Positions 36,256 to 47,948 of a DNA stretch of 64,000 nucleotides are shown in pieces. The translations under genes were made by a program, and so were the position numbers. The DNA lies in NCBI GenBank assembly GCA_950295325.1, contig OX485806.1:31188001-31252000 (forward strand), written 5' to 3'. Below the pieces are notes generated by a model, which worked only from the letters and a program-made list of their open reading frames with translations, made no database searches and had not been told where the DNA came from. This stretch comes from Polytrichum commune. Its lineage: Eukaryota; Streptophyta; Polytrichopsida; Polytrichales; Polytrichaceae. Each line of letters starts with the position of its first letter. Position 1 is the stretch's first letter.

Positions 36256-36640
36256 AGATGTTTGCCCATAATCGGTCAAGATCCAAGTGTTTCCAAGTCC
36301 AACCGGTTGGCTACATGTTGTGATCTTTTGGATTTTCTTCATTAATGTGAGGTATATTCCATAGATTCTTCTAGAATGATGGGTAATTTTCTAAAGTCTT
36401 GAATTTCAATTAGTTATTCTTCAAACTCAACCAATTCATCTATGACTACACTAATATGGCATTTATTGTCACTTACTATTTCGAGTTACACATTGCTTTA
36501 TCTTTTTAATGTTAATGTAATCCTTTACCAAGTAAAGATGTTGATGTTCTATAATGTATCAAACAACCAATACTTATAGCATTGCATAATTTCAAATAGT
36601 AAGTGACTTTAAATACAATATTTAGTGTAACAATCGGTTC
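36256..36640. repeat. Foldback arm with a family A MITE inserted
   Basis: 36256-36448 is the left arm of the ACCGGTT element (GCCCATAATCGGTCAAGATCC onward). At CTATGACTAC it is interrupted by a family A foldback MITE (36449-36630). The foldback text CAATCGGTTCTCCCC resumes after it. Confidence 0.6.
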
Positions 36641-37447
36641 TCCCCATTAATTGGGGACGACCACACCATGTAGCTTATTAGAGCATGTTCACTAGTTCTC
36701 TATACAATGCCATAGAACAAAAGAGGATCGGGTTTAGCCTGCGAGTTGGACCCACACGTCATGTATGACCGCTATAATATGTTGGCAAGGCCCGCAAAGC
36801 CCTCCCAGGCCGGAATAGCTTACGTATATTACAGTCCAACTATCAAAACCTCACATTCTTGACCAAATAAATTTTAACTTCAACTATCTTTATGTAAAGC
36901 CCCGTGTATTGTAAGATATCGGTTTTGATCATGGGACCCACAATTTATAAGACTCATATTGAGACATATAATGAGACTACTCCCCTCTAAAATATGTTAT
37001 CCGATTTAATACCCCTTTGTGTTAGCATCTAGTATACAACATGTGATCATCTTCTTAGGGTGAGTTTCCATGTAGACTATTCGCCCACTTGATTCTAGAT
37101 ATTAGTGGGTGGGAGGTGTTTGCATGTAAATAAGCACAAGTTGCCAACCAACCACATTTTGGTGGCCTACTAGAATGTAGAGGGTAGTGGACACATGCCG
37201 CTAGACATCCATGTGCCCACTACAACACTTTTTAACCTACAAGCACCAATCACCGAAGGATTGAAGACTTGTTTTTAGAGGAAAAGGAGATTGATAGTCG
37301 GGCCCAAATTTAAGAAAATGAGAGTAGTTACTGTAGTTGACACATATAAACCCTACCCCACTAGATTCCATCTACATTTGAGAACGTTTGTCCTTATCTC
37401 CACTAGAATATGGTGGGCAAGCGGTCTACATAGAAACTCACCCCTTA
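36641..37447. other. Intergenic with an old dispersed repeat
   Basis: 36890-37030 (GTAAAGCCCCGTGTATTGTAAG ... CCCCTTTGTGTTAGCAT) is related to the DNA flanking the MITE at 41480-41856. No gene seen. Confidence 0.4.
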
Positions 37448-37946
37448 GGGCCACTTTACACACGAGACTGAGAGCCAGTGACCATTACACTTCAAGCACT
37501 CTCATTGGTGGAAAAGGCAGCGCTGGTCCAAGTTCGCTTCACACTACGCTTGAGGGACCAACGGAGTATATGAATGCAATATGGATGTAAAGTCTACATG
37601 GATTCCTACATGGCATCGAATGGATCATGTTTCATGGTCAGTTGAACTATTTTCAAAAACCACCTCTTGGAGGTAGGCCTAACACAAAACCATGAGACCA
37701 TGGCACTTCAAACACTCACAACCGTTAATTTATTCTATTTGATCATGCGTGAGGACCCACATGAATAAAAATTCGTTGAAATAGCATTTGGTCGAGGGCC
37801 CAGTCACATATGACTTCACACTACACTTGGGGGTCCGTGACCACACTCCATGATTTTGGAGGTGCCTTGGGAGGGCCTTTGGACACTTTCTTTTGGGCTA
37901 CCACAATTTCATGGTCACGGCTCTTGGCTCGTGTGTGAAGTGGCCC
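37448..37946. mobile_element. Tourist-like MITE, second subfamily
   Basis: The ends GGGCCACTTTACACACGAG and CTCGTGTGTGAAGTGGCCC are inverted copies with TTA on both sides (37445-37447 and 37947-37949). Internal sequence matches 25666-26236 inverted. It abuts the next MITE through one shared TTA. Confidence 0.85.
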
Positions 37947-37949
37947 TTA

Positions 37950-38539
37950 GGGCCACTTCACACATGAGCCAAGAGCCGTGACCTTGTAATGGTGAGGACC
38001 CTTGACTCTCATCCAAAGGCCGTACCATGGGTGTTGGGAAAGCCATTTTATGTAGTCTTTGGCCCTCAAGCATAGTGTGAAGTGAGAATGAACCATGTTG
38101 CAGGACCATTGCATATTTTGTTGGCGGAAAAAGAGGGGAGGATTTGGTTTAATATAATATGTCTCCAAGTTTATTAATTTAAGATAACTACTTGGTGGTG
38201 TTTGTCTGTCTTGGAATCTGTCCTGGAATTTGCCATGCAATATGTCCTGAAATCTGTCATGCTGGAAAAAATATTAAAAAAATCATGGTCTCCCGGAATT
38301 TGCGTCAAGCCCACCTCTTGGAGGTGGGTCTGACGCAAATTCCGGTAGACCATGCACCCTTATCCACAACTAGCCATGTAGGACTCCATGTAGACTTTTC
38401 ATCCACGAACTTTTCTTTGGGCCTTTAGACCTTCACCTTCTAGTGTGAAGTGAACTTGGACGGTCTCCGCCTTTTCGACCAATGAGAGCTCTTACATTGC
38501 CATGGTCAAGGGCCTTCAGCCTTGTGTGTGAAGTGGCCC
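37950..38539. mobile_element. Tourist-like MITE, first subfamily, with near-perfect internal hairpin
   Basis: Ends GGGCCACTTCACACATGAG / CTTGTGTGTGAAGTGGCCC, flanked by TTA (37947-37949 and 38540-38542). The centre, 38284-38354, is a palindrome with two 34-nt arms (31 pairing) and a TTG loop. This is the best-preserved reference copy of the subfamily. Confidence 0.9.
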
Positions 38540-38542
38540 TTA

Positions 38543-40429
38543 GTAAAGTCTTCCATGTGAAGCAACTTGCAAAAGGAGTGTGGACGAGCGAGTAATTTTA
38601 ACTTTCCAGCATGTACTGAAAGTCACATGCCATTCTTTTATTGTTCCTCCTCTTTTATTGTACTCTTGGCTTTCTGAGTCAATGAGTATTGCAGGGCCCC
38701 ACTAATTAGCGTGAATGTTACACTATTTAGGTGTTATGATTTACCATTTTCATCAAGTCTCCCCCCCCCCCCCCCCGGCTACACTAAACGTTTGAATTAG
38801 TGTGGCCCACACTTAAGGTAGATGAGTCTTAAACGGTTACATTTTCTTACTAACCCACTTTCTCTTAGAGATGTGAACGAGTGGTTTGAAATTTGTGCAA
38901 TATTTTTCAGAGATGGAGTAGAGGAAACGAGGAGGAATGCAAGTTGTTTCGTAATTGTATTCCATGCAAATAGAAAGTTATATTTTCTCAAAGAGGCAAG
39001 TAAGTTTAACCCCCTTACTTGTACAATAGAGTCTCCCTAATTTGAGTATCGAAATATCATGCTTCTACATATGAATGCACCCGAAAGGGTTAACTCAATG
39101 ACACCCAAAAGTGATCCCAACTGGTGTGAAACATGACCTATTCGTCCAATCGTTGCATCCTTTTCAGGTCACCACTTTCACAATTAGCCATTCTAAGTCC
39201 ACACAATAATCATTCTACTCATGGTCTAGTGCACCAGTTATGGTCACTCACCATTTTCTGTTTTTCTACCTTAGCAAATCCAAATCGAGGTTGTAACAAC
39301 TTTCATCACAATTTTCAAAGCTCATATGATCTTTAATCCATTATCAAAGTGAATTTGTGCGCTCATTAAATGGTCATATAGGTCTCCCCAATTATGTTGA
39401 GTGTTGAGCTTAAAATGGATAGCATATTTTGAACACGTAGTGACCCCCCTTTTCTTTTTTTAAACACATGTCTTTGTGGAATCTACTTATGGAACCACGC
39501 CTTAACCACAAATCACTCATACATAGGTGTCTAATTAAGAAAAGTAACCAAATAACGGTTGTCTATCTTATGTTCATATATCATCAACCCATGCTTATTG
39601 TCTTGCAATCATTGGGCGGGTAACTACAAAGGTGTCAATTGACTTTTGGTGTTACATGACAAGTCATGAAAACCAATCTAATTAACATGGCACACCAATT
39701 TCAACATCACACTAAGTCATATATTCAGTGTACGTCAATCATCAACAAATAAGCCATGTTGTGGGCACTTCCAACTCCATGTACAATATTTAGATCATTG
39801 AATCATATTGGGATTGTCTCATTTGGTTAGCCAATTGCGCAGATTGACATTTTTAGAACTTCACGGTCATTGGAGTTCAATTGCAAGTGTTATTGGAGGT
39901 CAAGGTGGCTTGTTCTTGTTCTTGTTTGCTTTAAGTGATCATATAGGCCATGAACTCGATTGTGTTAACATTTTGCATCTAGGACAATTTACATTTTTTT
40001 AGGACATAGTCCAATCTTAGCATGACATGTGTTTTTTGCATGTCGTTTCGGTGTTCATTCTTAACTATAAAATCTTGTCATACACCACTCAAATATAGGT
40101 GTCCACCAAGTGTTTAATTTAAAAGAGTGATCACATAAAGCACACATACGTTTTATCTTGCAAACCCACAACCTTAAAGTTGGACTTGTATCATAGTCAA
40201 CACATTCCAAGTCATTCTTTGTTGGTAAGCATAACATTACTAAGCACCCACTGAACAAACAATGGGTGTTGAGTGATGTTATGAGCTTAATATGTAGCAT
40301 TTGAATGCATTTTTCAGTTTGCAAGGCATTTGCAAGTGTTATAGCGCATATGCATACCACTAAAATATCTTAGGACATGACCACATGTTGTATACCAAGC
40401 ACTAATTCCAAAGGGTATTAAATAGGGTA
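38543..40429. other. Intergenic, nothing assigned
   Basis: A (C)16 run is at about 38760-38776. Small ORFs lack recognisable domains. Confidence 0.5.
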
Positions 40430-40770
40430 AATGTACACTCTAAACTCCGTAATATTATGCTTTTGGCAACCAAAAGTACACAACATCAAGGAGTTATGTA
40501 TTGTAAACATGGATGCATGATAAAAGAGTATGACTGTAGCGTGTGACATTATGGAATAGCACAAAGTCAACATTGCAATATTGACAATAAATACAACGAT
40601 GACAATGTGATGCGTGTGAGCATGTGGTTTGAATTCTTTGGTGGTTTATTTTAATGTCAAAAACCATATATGGGAGGCAAACATGACAACAAGGAGTGAG
40701 ATTAAACTAAGAATATCCATTCCCTAGGGTTTTGGAATATAATAGGAGGAGTGACATTATGGAGTTAGAG
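40430..40770. repeat. Dispersed repeat related to 47949-48770
   Basis: Shared text includes GTGTGACATTATGGAATAGC, GATGACAATGTGATG, GTGTGGTTTGAATT and AAGGAGTGAGATT. Diverged, non-coding. Confidence 0.6.
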
Positions 40771-41479
40771 TGTATTTCAGAGGAGAGTAGCCCTTGCTTA
40801 TGCTCCAAAACGTTCACCCTAGGTATATGAGCACTTCAAGTTGTGGGTCCCATGATCCAAACTACTTTCTTGTACATAAAGCTCTACATTGAAGCTAAAA
40901 TTTTATCTAGTCAATGATTGTGGCAAAAGAGTAGTTGAATTCCCTTATAAGTTAGAGGAGTTGAAACTCTCCCCTCCATATGTTGCATGTGGAAGAATTC
41001 AAACATGGGAGAGCACCTCTAGTTTATTGATAATGAGGTCACGTGGGCCATCATAAAAAAAAACTTCAACTTATTGTAGATTACTATAGACCCGGAGATT
41101 TAGGGTACCATGGCTAGTGACCTATAAAATAACAAAATTGATGGCACGAGGTTAGAGATGTGCATAAATAATGGCAATGAGTAACGGGGATGTTCTTCAA
41201 GCTTGGCCACACGTTCTCAATATGGACACCTCTAGACCATACCACCAATTTAAAAGTGGATCTTAACAACAATAGGCTTCCATGTGTTCTCATTACCACT
41301 AATTTAGAGGTGCTCTCTCCCCTCTAAAACCTCCTACCCCTTCAAATATGCAGCTTTGAGAGGGGTGTTTTTCAACTCCTCTATAAGGGAATCGAATACC
41401 AATATCTCATAGTCTTTGACCAAATAAAATCTTCACTTCAATTATTTCTTCGTAAAGCCTTATGCGTTGTAAGATGCAA
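40771..41479. other. Intergenic with imperfect inverted blocks
   Basis: Text around 40860-41000 recurs as an inverted, diverged copy around 41320-41465 (CTCTATAAGGGAATCGAAT and neighbours). Probably a decayed foldback element. No ORF. Confidence 0.35.
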
Positions 41480-41856
41480 CACTAAATATGATATTTAGTG
41501 TCATATGGTCTTTTATGTCACTATGGTAACTTTTCAGATGACACTTCTTATGAATAAGTGAACAAATGTTGTCATGGATGATGGATGGAGTTCATCTATT
41601 GGCCCAAAACCCCACCTTCTCTTGTCAGCAACTTGTGATGAAACATTGTCACGGATGATTGAAATTTGGGGTGAAAAATCACTTGGTAAGTGACACTAAT
41701 TGCACCACTGTAAATCTATAATCCCCCCAAAAAATCACAAGGAATGACAAATAATGTTGGGTTAACATTTAGTGTCGGTGACACTATACGACGGTTTAAA
41801 ACTCATAGCGAGCAAGACGATTAGACTCAATAACACTAAATACCATATTTAGTGTA
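41480..41856. repeat. Foldback MITE, family C
   Basis: Begins CACTAAATATGATATTTAGTG and ends AACACTAAATACCATATTTAGTG. Shares internal text (ACAAGGAATGACAAA, TTGGGTTAACATTTAGTGT) with 56806-57200. It interrupts a repeat also found at 36890-37030. Confidence 0.65.
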
Positions 41857-42600
41857 GTTTTTATCACGGGATCCCACAATTTATAGAATGAACATGTGGA
41901 ACATGCATAGAAACTACACCCCTCTAAAATGATGCTACCCCATTTAACACCCCTTTGTGTCAGCATTAGTTGAACCAATGTGTGGACCTGTCGTTACAAA
42001 CCCATAAACTCGGATGTGTGTCACAAATGACATTTCCTATGTCGTCATCCTGATGCAGTCATGGGGCACACAACACATGCCTGGGATTTTGTGCCGATAT
42101 ATAAGTACATTGATATGTGCAATTAGGTTGACCCCACAAATAGGTTGACTCTTTACCCATGCAAATTACCCCGGAACAAGACCAGGTCACGAGAACTTAT
42201 AACTTTTGTATGTTCATCTACACTATATAGCAACCCCAATAGTAATAAAAACACGTATTTCATATATTGTGCCACTGTGGTGATTAGTGTTCAAAATAGT
42301 GTGGATTGTCGATACATATTTAGTGTGGGTCAACGTAATTGCACGTGTGAGTGTAGAGTCTAAAATGCAATTTTAATTTTAATTTGCAGGAGACCTAGAA
42401 GGTAGCTGTGGATATGACAAAGACCAAGACAACCAACATTCAATATGCTGTGGTTTCGGTCATAAACTTGGACCTGCAATATCGTAGCTTAAAGTTGACG
42501 GTTTCCAAGTCAATTCTCTCTTTTAAGTGTACTTATGTTAGTTAAAATTCCTTTCCGAAAATGTTTTTTTAGTGTGACACGTTCAATATTGCAAGTTGGG
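41857..42600. other. Intergenic, nothing assigned
   Basis: Continuation of the interrupted repeat to about 41960, then AT-rich DNA with a 72-codon ORF of no recognised type. Confidence 0.4.
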
Positions 42601-42735
42601 GCTAGAGCTCATGCCACTTGGGTGGGGTCCAGCCGGCCGAGCCATGATCACGTCATGGGGGGAAGGGGGGTGTCACGGCTGGGCCCCGCAATCTAGCACC
42701 TAGGACCCTGGGCAACCCTGCCAAAAACATTTTTA
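42601..42735 (+). repeat. SINE-like GC-rich repeat, plus orientation
   Basis: GCTAGAGCTCATGCCACTTGGGTGGG through GTCATGGGGGGAAGGGGGGTG to CTGGGCAACCCTGCC and a T/A-rich tail. The inverted relative at 44762-44893 also ends in an A/T-rich tail. The size and tails suggest a SINE or the 3' end of a LINE. Confidence 0.4.
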
Positions 42736-42857
42736 TTTTTATTTTTATGTTGATCGACAAGTGTTGTCCGCCCTGCCCGATTCCCAAAAGAAAGGTAGCC
42801 CTTACATTATGGAAAGGCCGCTTGTCCACAAATCTTATATTAAGTGCACTTCACTTT

Positions 42858-43667
42858 GAATCTCTCTCTCTCTCTCTCTATAATGTTCACTTGCCCAATA
42901 AATAAGTAATTGATTGGGATTTCATTGTCGAAGGGAAATCGAAAGCTCGTAAATGAATGAATGTCAATAAAGGATGTAATGAACTTGGAAGTTAAAAAAA
43001 TAGATATATTACGAAAGACTCGTTAGCATTGAGGCTATAATGTACGTGGCTTACCATTTGAAAGGGTATTTCGTCATTCTAAAATGAAACCTATACTTAG
43101 TTTGTTTAGTTTTAAATATTTTAGTTAATGTCTTCTATTTCTACAAGTATCCATACATATTCGAACTAATTAAGCGTGATTGAATGTAATAAATCTTCAT
43201 TAATTAAAGTAAGTGCATTCTAGATATAATTAGGCTTAGATAACTTTGGTGAGCGTATATCTTGTTTAATTATATTTAATTAGGCTTGATACACTTAACT
43301 GCATTTATTCAGCTTAATTAGTTCAAATATGTAGGAATATTTGTGAAAGTGAAAGGCATTAACTAAAACATTATAAATTAGACAAACTAAAAATTGCACA
43401 CTAATGTAAGTTTCATTTTAGAATGACAAAAGACCCTTTCAAATGGTAAGTCGCATACATTACAACCTCAATGCTAATGAGATTTTTTAATATTTTCTAC
43501 TTCCAAGTTCATTATATGCTTTATTGACATTTGTTTACATTCTTTGAGCTTCTTGGACTTTAAAATTCATTTAATTGACAGTTTCACTTTGGGAATGAAA
43601 TCTCAATCAATTGTTTGTTTATTATGAAGAAGTGAACATATATATATAAATAGAGAGAGAGAGAGTT
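42858..43667. repeat. Palindromic element with (CT)n/(GA)n ends
   Basis: The left arm runs from (CT)n, ATGTTCACTT and AATTGATTGGGATTTCATTG to about 43150. The right arm is the inverted relative, ending in ATGAAATCTCAATCAATTG, AAGTGAACAT and (GA)n at 43652-43665. The arms are 230-270 bp with an AT-rich centre. It abuts the minus-strand Penelope-like unit through the (GA)n. Confidence 0.6.
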
Positions 43668-44616
43668 GGGCATTGCTTGAACAGATTCTATGCTTACTTT
43701 CCAGCATAGCTCCTTCTTAGTACATCCTCTTGTTTAGAGGCCATATCATTCTATAACATATCTATAAACCTTCCAAAACCCGGGAGGGTGGGTGGGACCA
43801 TCCCTCTTGTTCATATCATTGCAAGATTACTTCTAAGTATTTACAAAATGCTTCCACTTGGTATGTGTTCAAAGCATTACTAAAGCCTTTGAGTATCCAC
43901 ACCTCTAAGGTTGTAAGCTTTTCAAACCTTAAGTGAAATAAAACATAACATATCCGATACATAACAAGTCACTATCAAAAGAGTAGGTGCCTCTTATTCA
44001 AAAAAATACTTCAAGTATCATTCACAAGTAAAAAAAAGGCTTTGTAATAAGCCTTGTAAACACAATATTTTTGCATGAAGATGAAATACAAAACCTAAGA
44101 TGGCCGTCCAAAATGTGAAGGGTCTGCCTCACCTGTGCCCATGCCACCAACCAAATCCAAAGAGAGGGTCAGTAACGTACACGAGGTGAATAACAACAAA
44201 ACCCAATTGTTATCTATGTCACACAAATGAATACAGTAAAATCATGTGGTTTGTATCTAAGAATACTTAACAATATTAAGTACTCTACCTGTTCTTTGGC
44301 CATTTGAGCTTAGTGTGTAACAATACTGAGGCCGTTAGTGTACACCTTCCACAAGTATTCACTAACTCACACTAATCCGAGAAGTTACTTAGGGTAAAAA
44401 TGCATAAGCAGTTTTAACCTTTGAAAGGAGGTCTCGATGCTTTCCTCACCCTTCATATATGATTAGGTAAATGCTCTCATCCGTAGATCCTTAGTGTGAG
44501 ATCTATGGTTGAAAACAGTTAGGTAAACCTCACTTAGCCCTAGAACATTAAGTTCATTAGGGTTATGCTTTTTGTACCAAATATAATCATCTATGGTACA
44601 AGAAGAACAAAGTATA
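43668..44616 (-). mobile_element. Solo Penelope-like terminal-repeat unit
   Basis: On the minus strand it has the same order as 9619-10569: leader with ACCCTAAGTAACTT, MAKEQ exon, intron hairpin, GGGCACAG|GTGAGGCAG, CCCACCCACCCTCC, hairpin CCTCT-AGAGG (43740-43726), then (CT)n. (GA)n runs flank it on both sides on the plus strand (43652-43665 and 44619-44631). No RT or ORF1 is present. Confidence 0.65.
44022..44303 (-). CDS. Intron-split micro-ORF of the minus-strand unit (join 44303-44289, 44132-44022)
   Basis: MAKEQ, a 156-nt intron, then VRQTLHILDGHLRFCIS and onward to a TGA, 41 aa. It aligns with the product of 9933-10236 across the splice junction and for about 15 residues beyond, although much of the intron differs. 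Confidence 0.5.
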
Positions 44617-44761
44617 TATATATAGAGAGAGAATTTCAGGCCTTCAAGGTGAAATGCACTCAATATGGGATTTGTGGACAAGCGGCCTTAAACAATGCAA
44701 GGCGATTTGTTTTTAGAATTGGACAAGGTGAGCATCACTTGTCAGCCAAGATAAAATAAAA

Positions 44762-44893
44762 TAAATTTTTTTTGCGGGGTTGCCTAGGGGTGCCAAATCA
44801 CATGTCCTGGCCTTGACACCCCCTTCCCCCCATGATGGGGTTATGGCTCGCCTAGCTGAGGCCCACTCAAATGACATGAGCTCTAGCCATATA
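44762..44893 (-). repeat. SINE-like GC-rich repeat, minus orientation
   Basis: Read on the minus strand: GGCTAGAGCTCATGTCATTT, then CATGGGGGGAAGGGGGTGTC, then CCCCTAGGCAACCCCGC and an A/T-rich tail. Same family as 42601-42735 in the opposite orientation. Confidence 0.4.
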
Positions 44894-45343
44894 TTCATAT
44901 TTTTAAGCAACACAACACCATTTAATTAGAGTATTAAAAAAACTAAAGATTGGAGTGACACTATTCCCCCATTGTTTTGATAATTTATGTGACTCGTAGT
45001 GATGACACAAATTTTATAATTTCTACTTTAAAAAGTTCACTATATCCAAAAACCAAAACAAAATGGAGTTTTGCCCTCGTTACACTAGGAAGGAAGGTAT
45101 GGAGCTCAAAGCTCGGAAGCTTGAAAACCAAAGTTTAGGACCACCGCCAAAATGGCATTTGGTCACAACAATGCACAAAAATGCTAGGAAATGGCATCGG
45201 ACGGAGGCCCACAAAAACAAGAGATTGAAACTCCCCACATTTCTAAGCAACTCCCATACTTTAAGATTTCATCCCATATAAGGATTCCACCTAGCGGAGC
45301 CTCGCAAGTGTTGAAAGCCCGGTTAAAAAAGTTACAAACTCTC
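44894..45343. other. Intergenic, nothing assigned
   Basis: Overlapping 72- and 106-codon ORFs near 45063-45511 have no recognisable domain. Confidence 0.35.
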
Positions 45344-45357
45344 AAGTTCAAAGTGGA

Positions 45358-45474
45358 TCGAATCCCGGTTGTGAAATCTCCTCTCTACTTGATGGAAAAC
45401 TTGCCAGGTGGTCAACTGCCTCCTGTGCTTTGGCGGTGGCCTGTCGGCCTTCTGTCTCAAAAAAAAAAGAAAAA
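45358..45474 (+). mobile_element. Short LINE-tailed insertion (truncated LINE or SINE)
   Basis: A 14-bp target duplication AAGTTCAAAGTGGA (45344-45357 and 45475-45488) flanks 117 bp ending in GGCCTTCTGTCTC and a poly-A tail. That terminus is the same as the LINE at 32353-34153. The first bases TCGAATCCCGG resemble a tRNA T-arm, so a tRNA-derived SINE sharing the LINE tail is possible. Confidence 0.7.
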
Positions 45475-45488
45475 AAGTTCAAAGTGGA

Positions 45489-47259
45489 CTCGAGTCAACA
45501 AGCTCGAGTAAGAGGAATCCTTTGGCACGAGCACATAACCAATGTCATTCTCGTCATGTACATATATATAAAGCGATTCTAAACCGACAAATATACATGT
45601 TCCCAATATTTTGACTCCTTTTTGGATTCCAAGTGGTGATGAATCCATGGACCGAGGGTCCAAATACACCACATTGGTGGCACCCATTTTACCCCAAGCC
45701 GGGCTTCCGAGAGGACACTAACATGATACCGTTTTTGTCCGGTTTGTGGGACCATGAAAATAATTCAACTCGGTAGGTTCCATATCGAACGGAGTGTTCA
45801 TGTTGAAATGGTGTGGAGTTCCGACGTAGTAACTTAGCAGGTGCATTTGTAAGGAAAAGGGCGAAGATCGAAGGGCCCTTCTTCCCGTATCAAGCTACTA
45901 TGGGACAACCTACACCTTTTTCCATCTATTATTATTAGTATGGCCCACAATAATTTTGGTCATTGTAACTTCTCTTGACTCACAACATAGTAGTTGGGAA
46001 CGTCACACTTGCATACGGTAAGTGCGCTCTACATTGGTCCATCAATTTTGAGTTCATGGTGTTATATGTCTAAAACTAGGAAGATGGAATCAATGTCCTA
46101 TCAAAATATTTAAATATGTGATTTGATAATTATATATATATAAGTTGCCCTTATTTTCAATTTTATTATAAAGTACAGTGGACCACGGTATTTTCTACCC
46201 ACGGTAACTTTTAGCCCATAATAATAGTTGTAAAAACGGTGTAGTGCATGGAACACTTCCAAAGAAACAACTTGCACATTTGTGAATGGAACAGAAGGGA
46301 GTGACTTCCCTTGACTCAAGTCCATGAGGAGGAGGACGATGCACCATAATACAAACTCACTCATGATCATTGAATGACACCAATACATTATCACCTACAA
46401 ACTACCAATGAACCAAGAGTTATGGCCACACCAACTCTCCCATTGTCAAGTCAACAACAAGAGGAACTTATTGTATACGAGCTTCACCTCTCATCCATCC
46501 ATGTTAAAAACCCAACCTCCTCCAAGTTTGTGGTTGATTAAACTCTTAATTTAACTAGACTAGACTAGGGATGGGTGTACAACTAGGGTCCAAGACCAAA
46601 GAAACCCCAACATTGAGCGATCCTATTGGTCGAAAGCATTTTTTGGGGGGATTTACACTAGGGTCGAGGTCCAAAGTATGAAAAAAACAAAAAAAACAAA
46701 GTGATATTTTCTAAACGAACATGACTAGCATGTTATAATCCGAGTCGGGTTCACATGTGACCTATTATGGCCAGACAATAGTCACAAACTATCGGCTCTA
46801 CTTGTTCAAGTATATTTAACACTACTCTACAAAACACAATGTTGGTAATTCCCACCCAGATTAACTAGCTACCAATGCTTAGGTTGAGCACCAATACCAA
46901 AATTGTGGACGAGACCCACAATAAAAGGGGCATAATGCCCAAAAGATTCCCAAACCCACAAAACATTGGTTACACGACCATGGTTAGACATCCATGTCTT
47001 TGAGTTGGGCCCCTACCATTATTATCCAAGGTGAAAACGAGAATCCATTATATTATGGCACGAAGAGTTAGTTTTTGGATTGGTTTGACCTTGGAATTAA
47101 CATTAGTGTAAAGAGACCCACTTGAGATGAAGTAACCACAAACCTATGGGCGTGAGACTTGTACACCACCCCTGTTACCTTGCTAACAATGTTGGGGACC
47201 CAACTCAAAGACATGAATGTCTTGGGCCTGGCTTTGATACACAATTGAGCATTGTCCGA
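45489..47259. other. Intergenic, nothing assigned
   Basis: No convincing ORF, RNA gene or repeat structure recognised over about 1.8 kb. Confidence 0.4.
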
Positions 47260-47460
47260 GGAGATTTTTGAACATAATCGGTTGAGATCCTAGTGTTATC
47301 AAGTCCAACCGGTTATATGTTGACATCATTCGGTTTTTCTTTATTGATTTGAGATATATTATTTAAAATCCTCTAAAATGTTCCCGAAGTCTTGAACTTC
47401 AATCGGTTATTTCTCAAATGCAATCGGTTCATTTGTAACTAGTGGTTGCTTCTCCCCGTT
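47260..47460. repeat. Left arm of an ACCGGTT foldback element
   Basis: GGAGATTTTTGAACATAATCGG through CAATCGGTTCATTTGTAACTAG, diverged from 35046-35260. A MITE follows where the centre would be. Confidence 0.55.
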
Positions 47461-47470
47461 CATTGGAGCC

Positions 47471-47813
47471 AAGGACCACTTCACAGAAGAGCCAAGGACC
47501 ATGACCATGGAATTGTGAGGGCCACTGATTCTCATCCAAAGGTTGTACCTTGGGTATGGTCTGCCGGAATTTGCATTAAGACCTACCTCTTCAAGGTGGA
47601 CTTGACACAAATTCCAGTAGACCATGAAACATAATTTGTAATATGTCATGTAAGAATCCATGCAAACATTTCATCCATGATAATTTCTTTGGGCCCTCAG
47701 GCCTATCACCTTCTAGTGTGAAGTGAACTTTGACGGTTTGGGCCTTTTCGAGCGATGAGAGATCTTAGAATGCAACGGTCACGGGTCCTCCATCGTCGTG
47801 TGTGAAGTGGCCC
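47471..47813. mobile_element. Shortened Tourist-like MITE, first subfamily
   Basis: From AGGACCACTTCACAGAAGAG to TCGTGTGTGAAGTGGCCC, with the central hairpin (CCGGAATTTGCATTAAG...CTTGACACAAATTCCAG) preserved. About 250 bp shorter than the full copies. Confidence 0.7.
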
Positions 47814-47948
47814 CGAGTCACCTTTTGCCTTCATAATTGGCAACATTTTCCCTCCATGCTTCTTGCCACTTTAAGTGTAACTTACAAAGTAGTACGTACA
47901 ACCGTAAAGAAGAACCCACCACACACTCCTAGTCAACCTTCTACCCAA

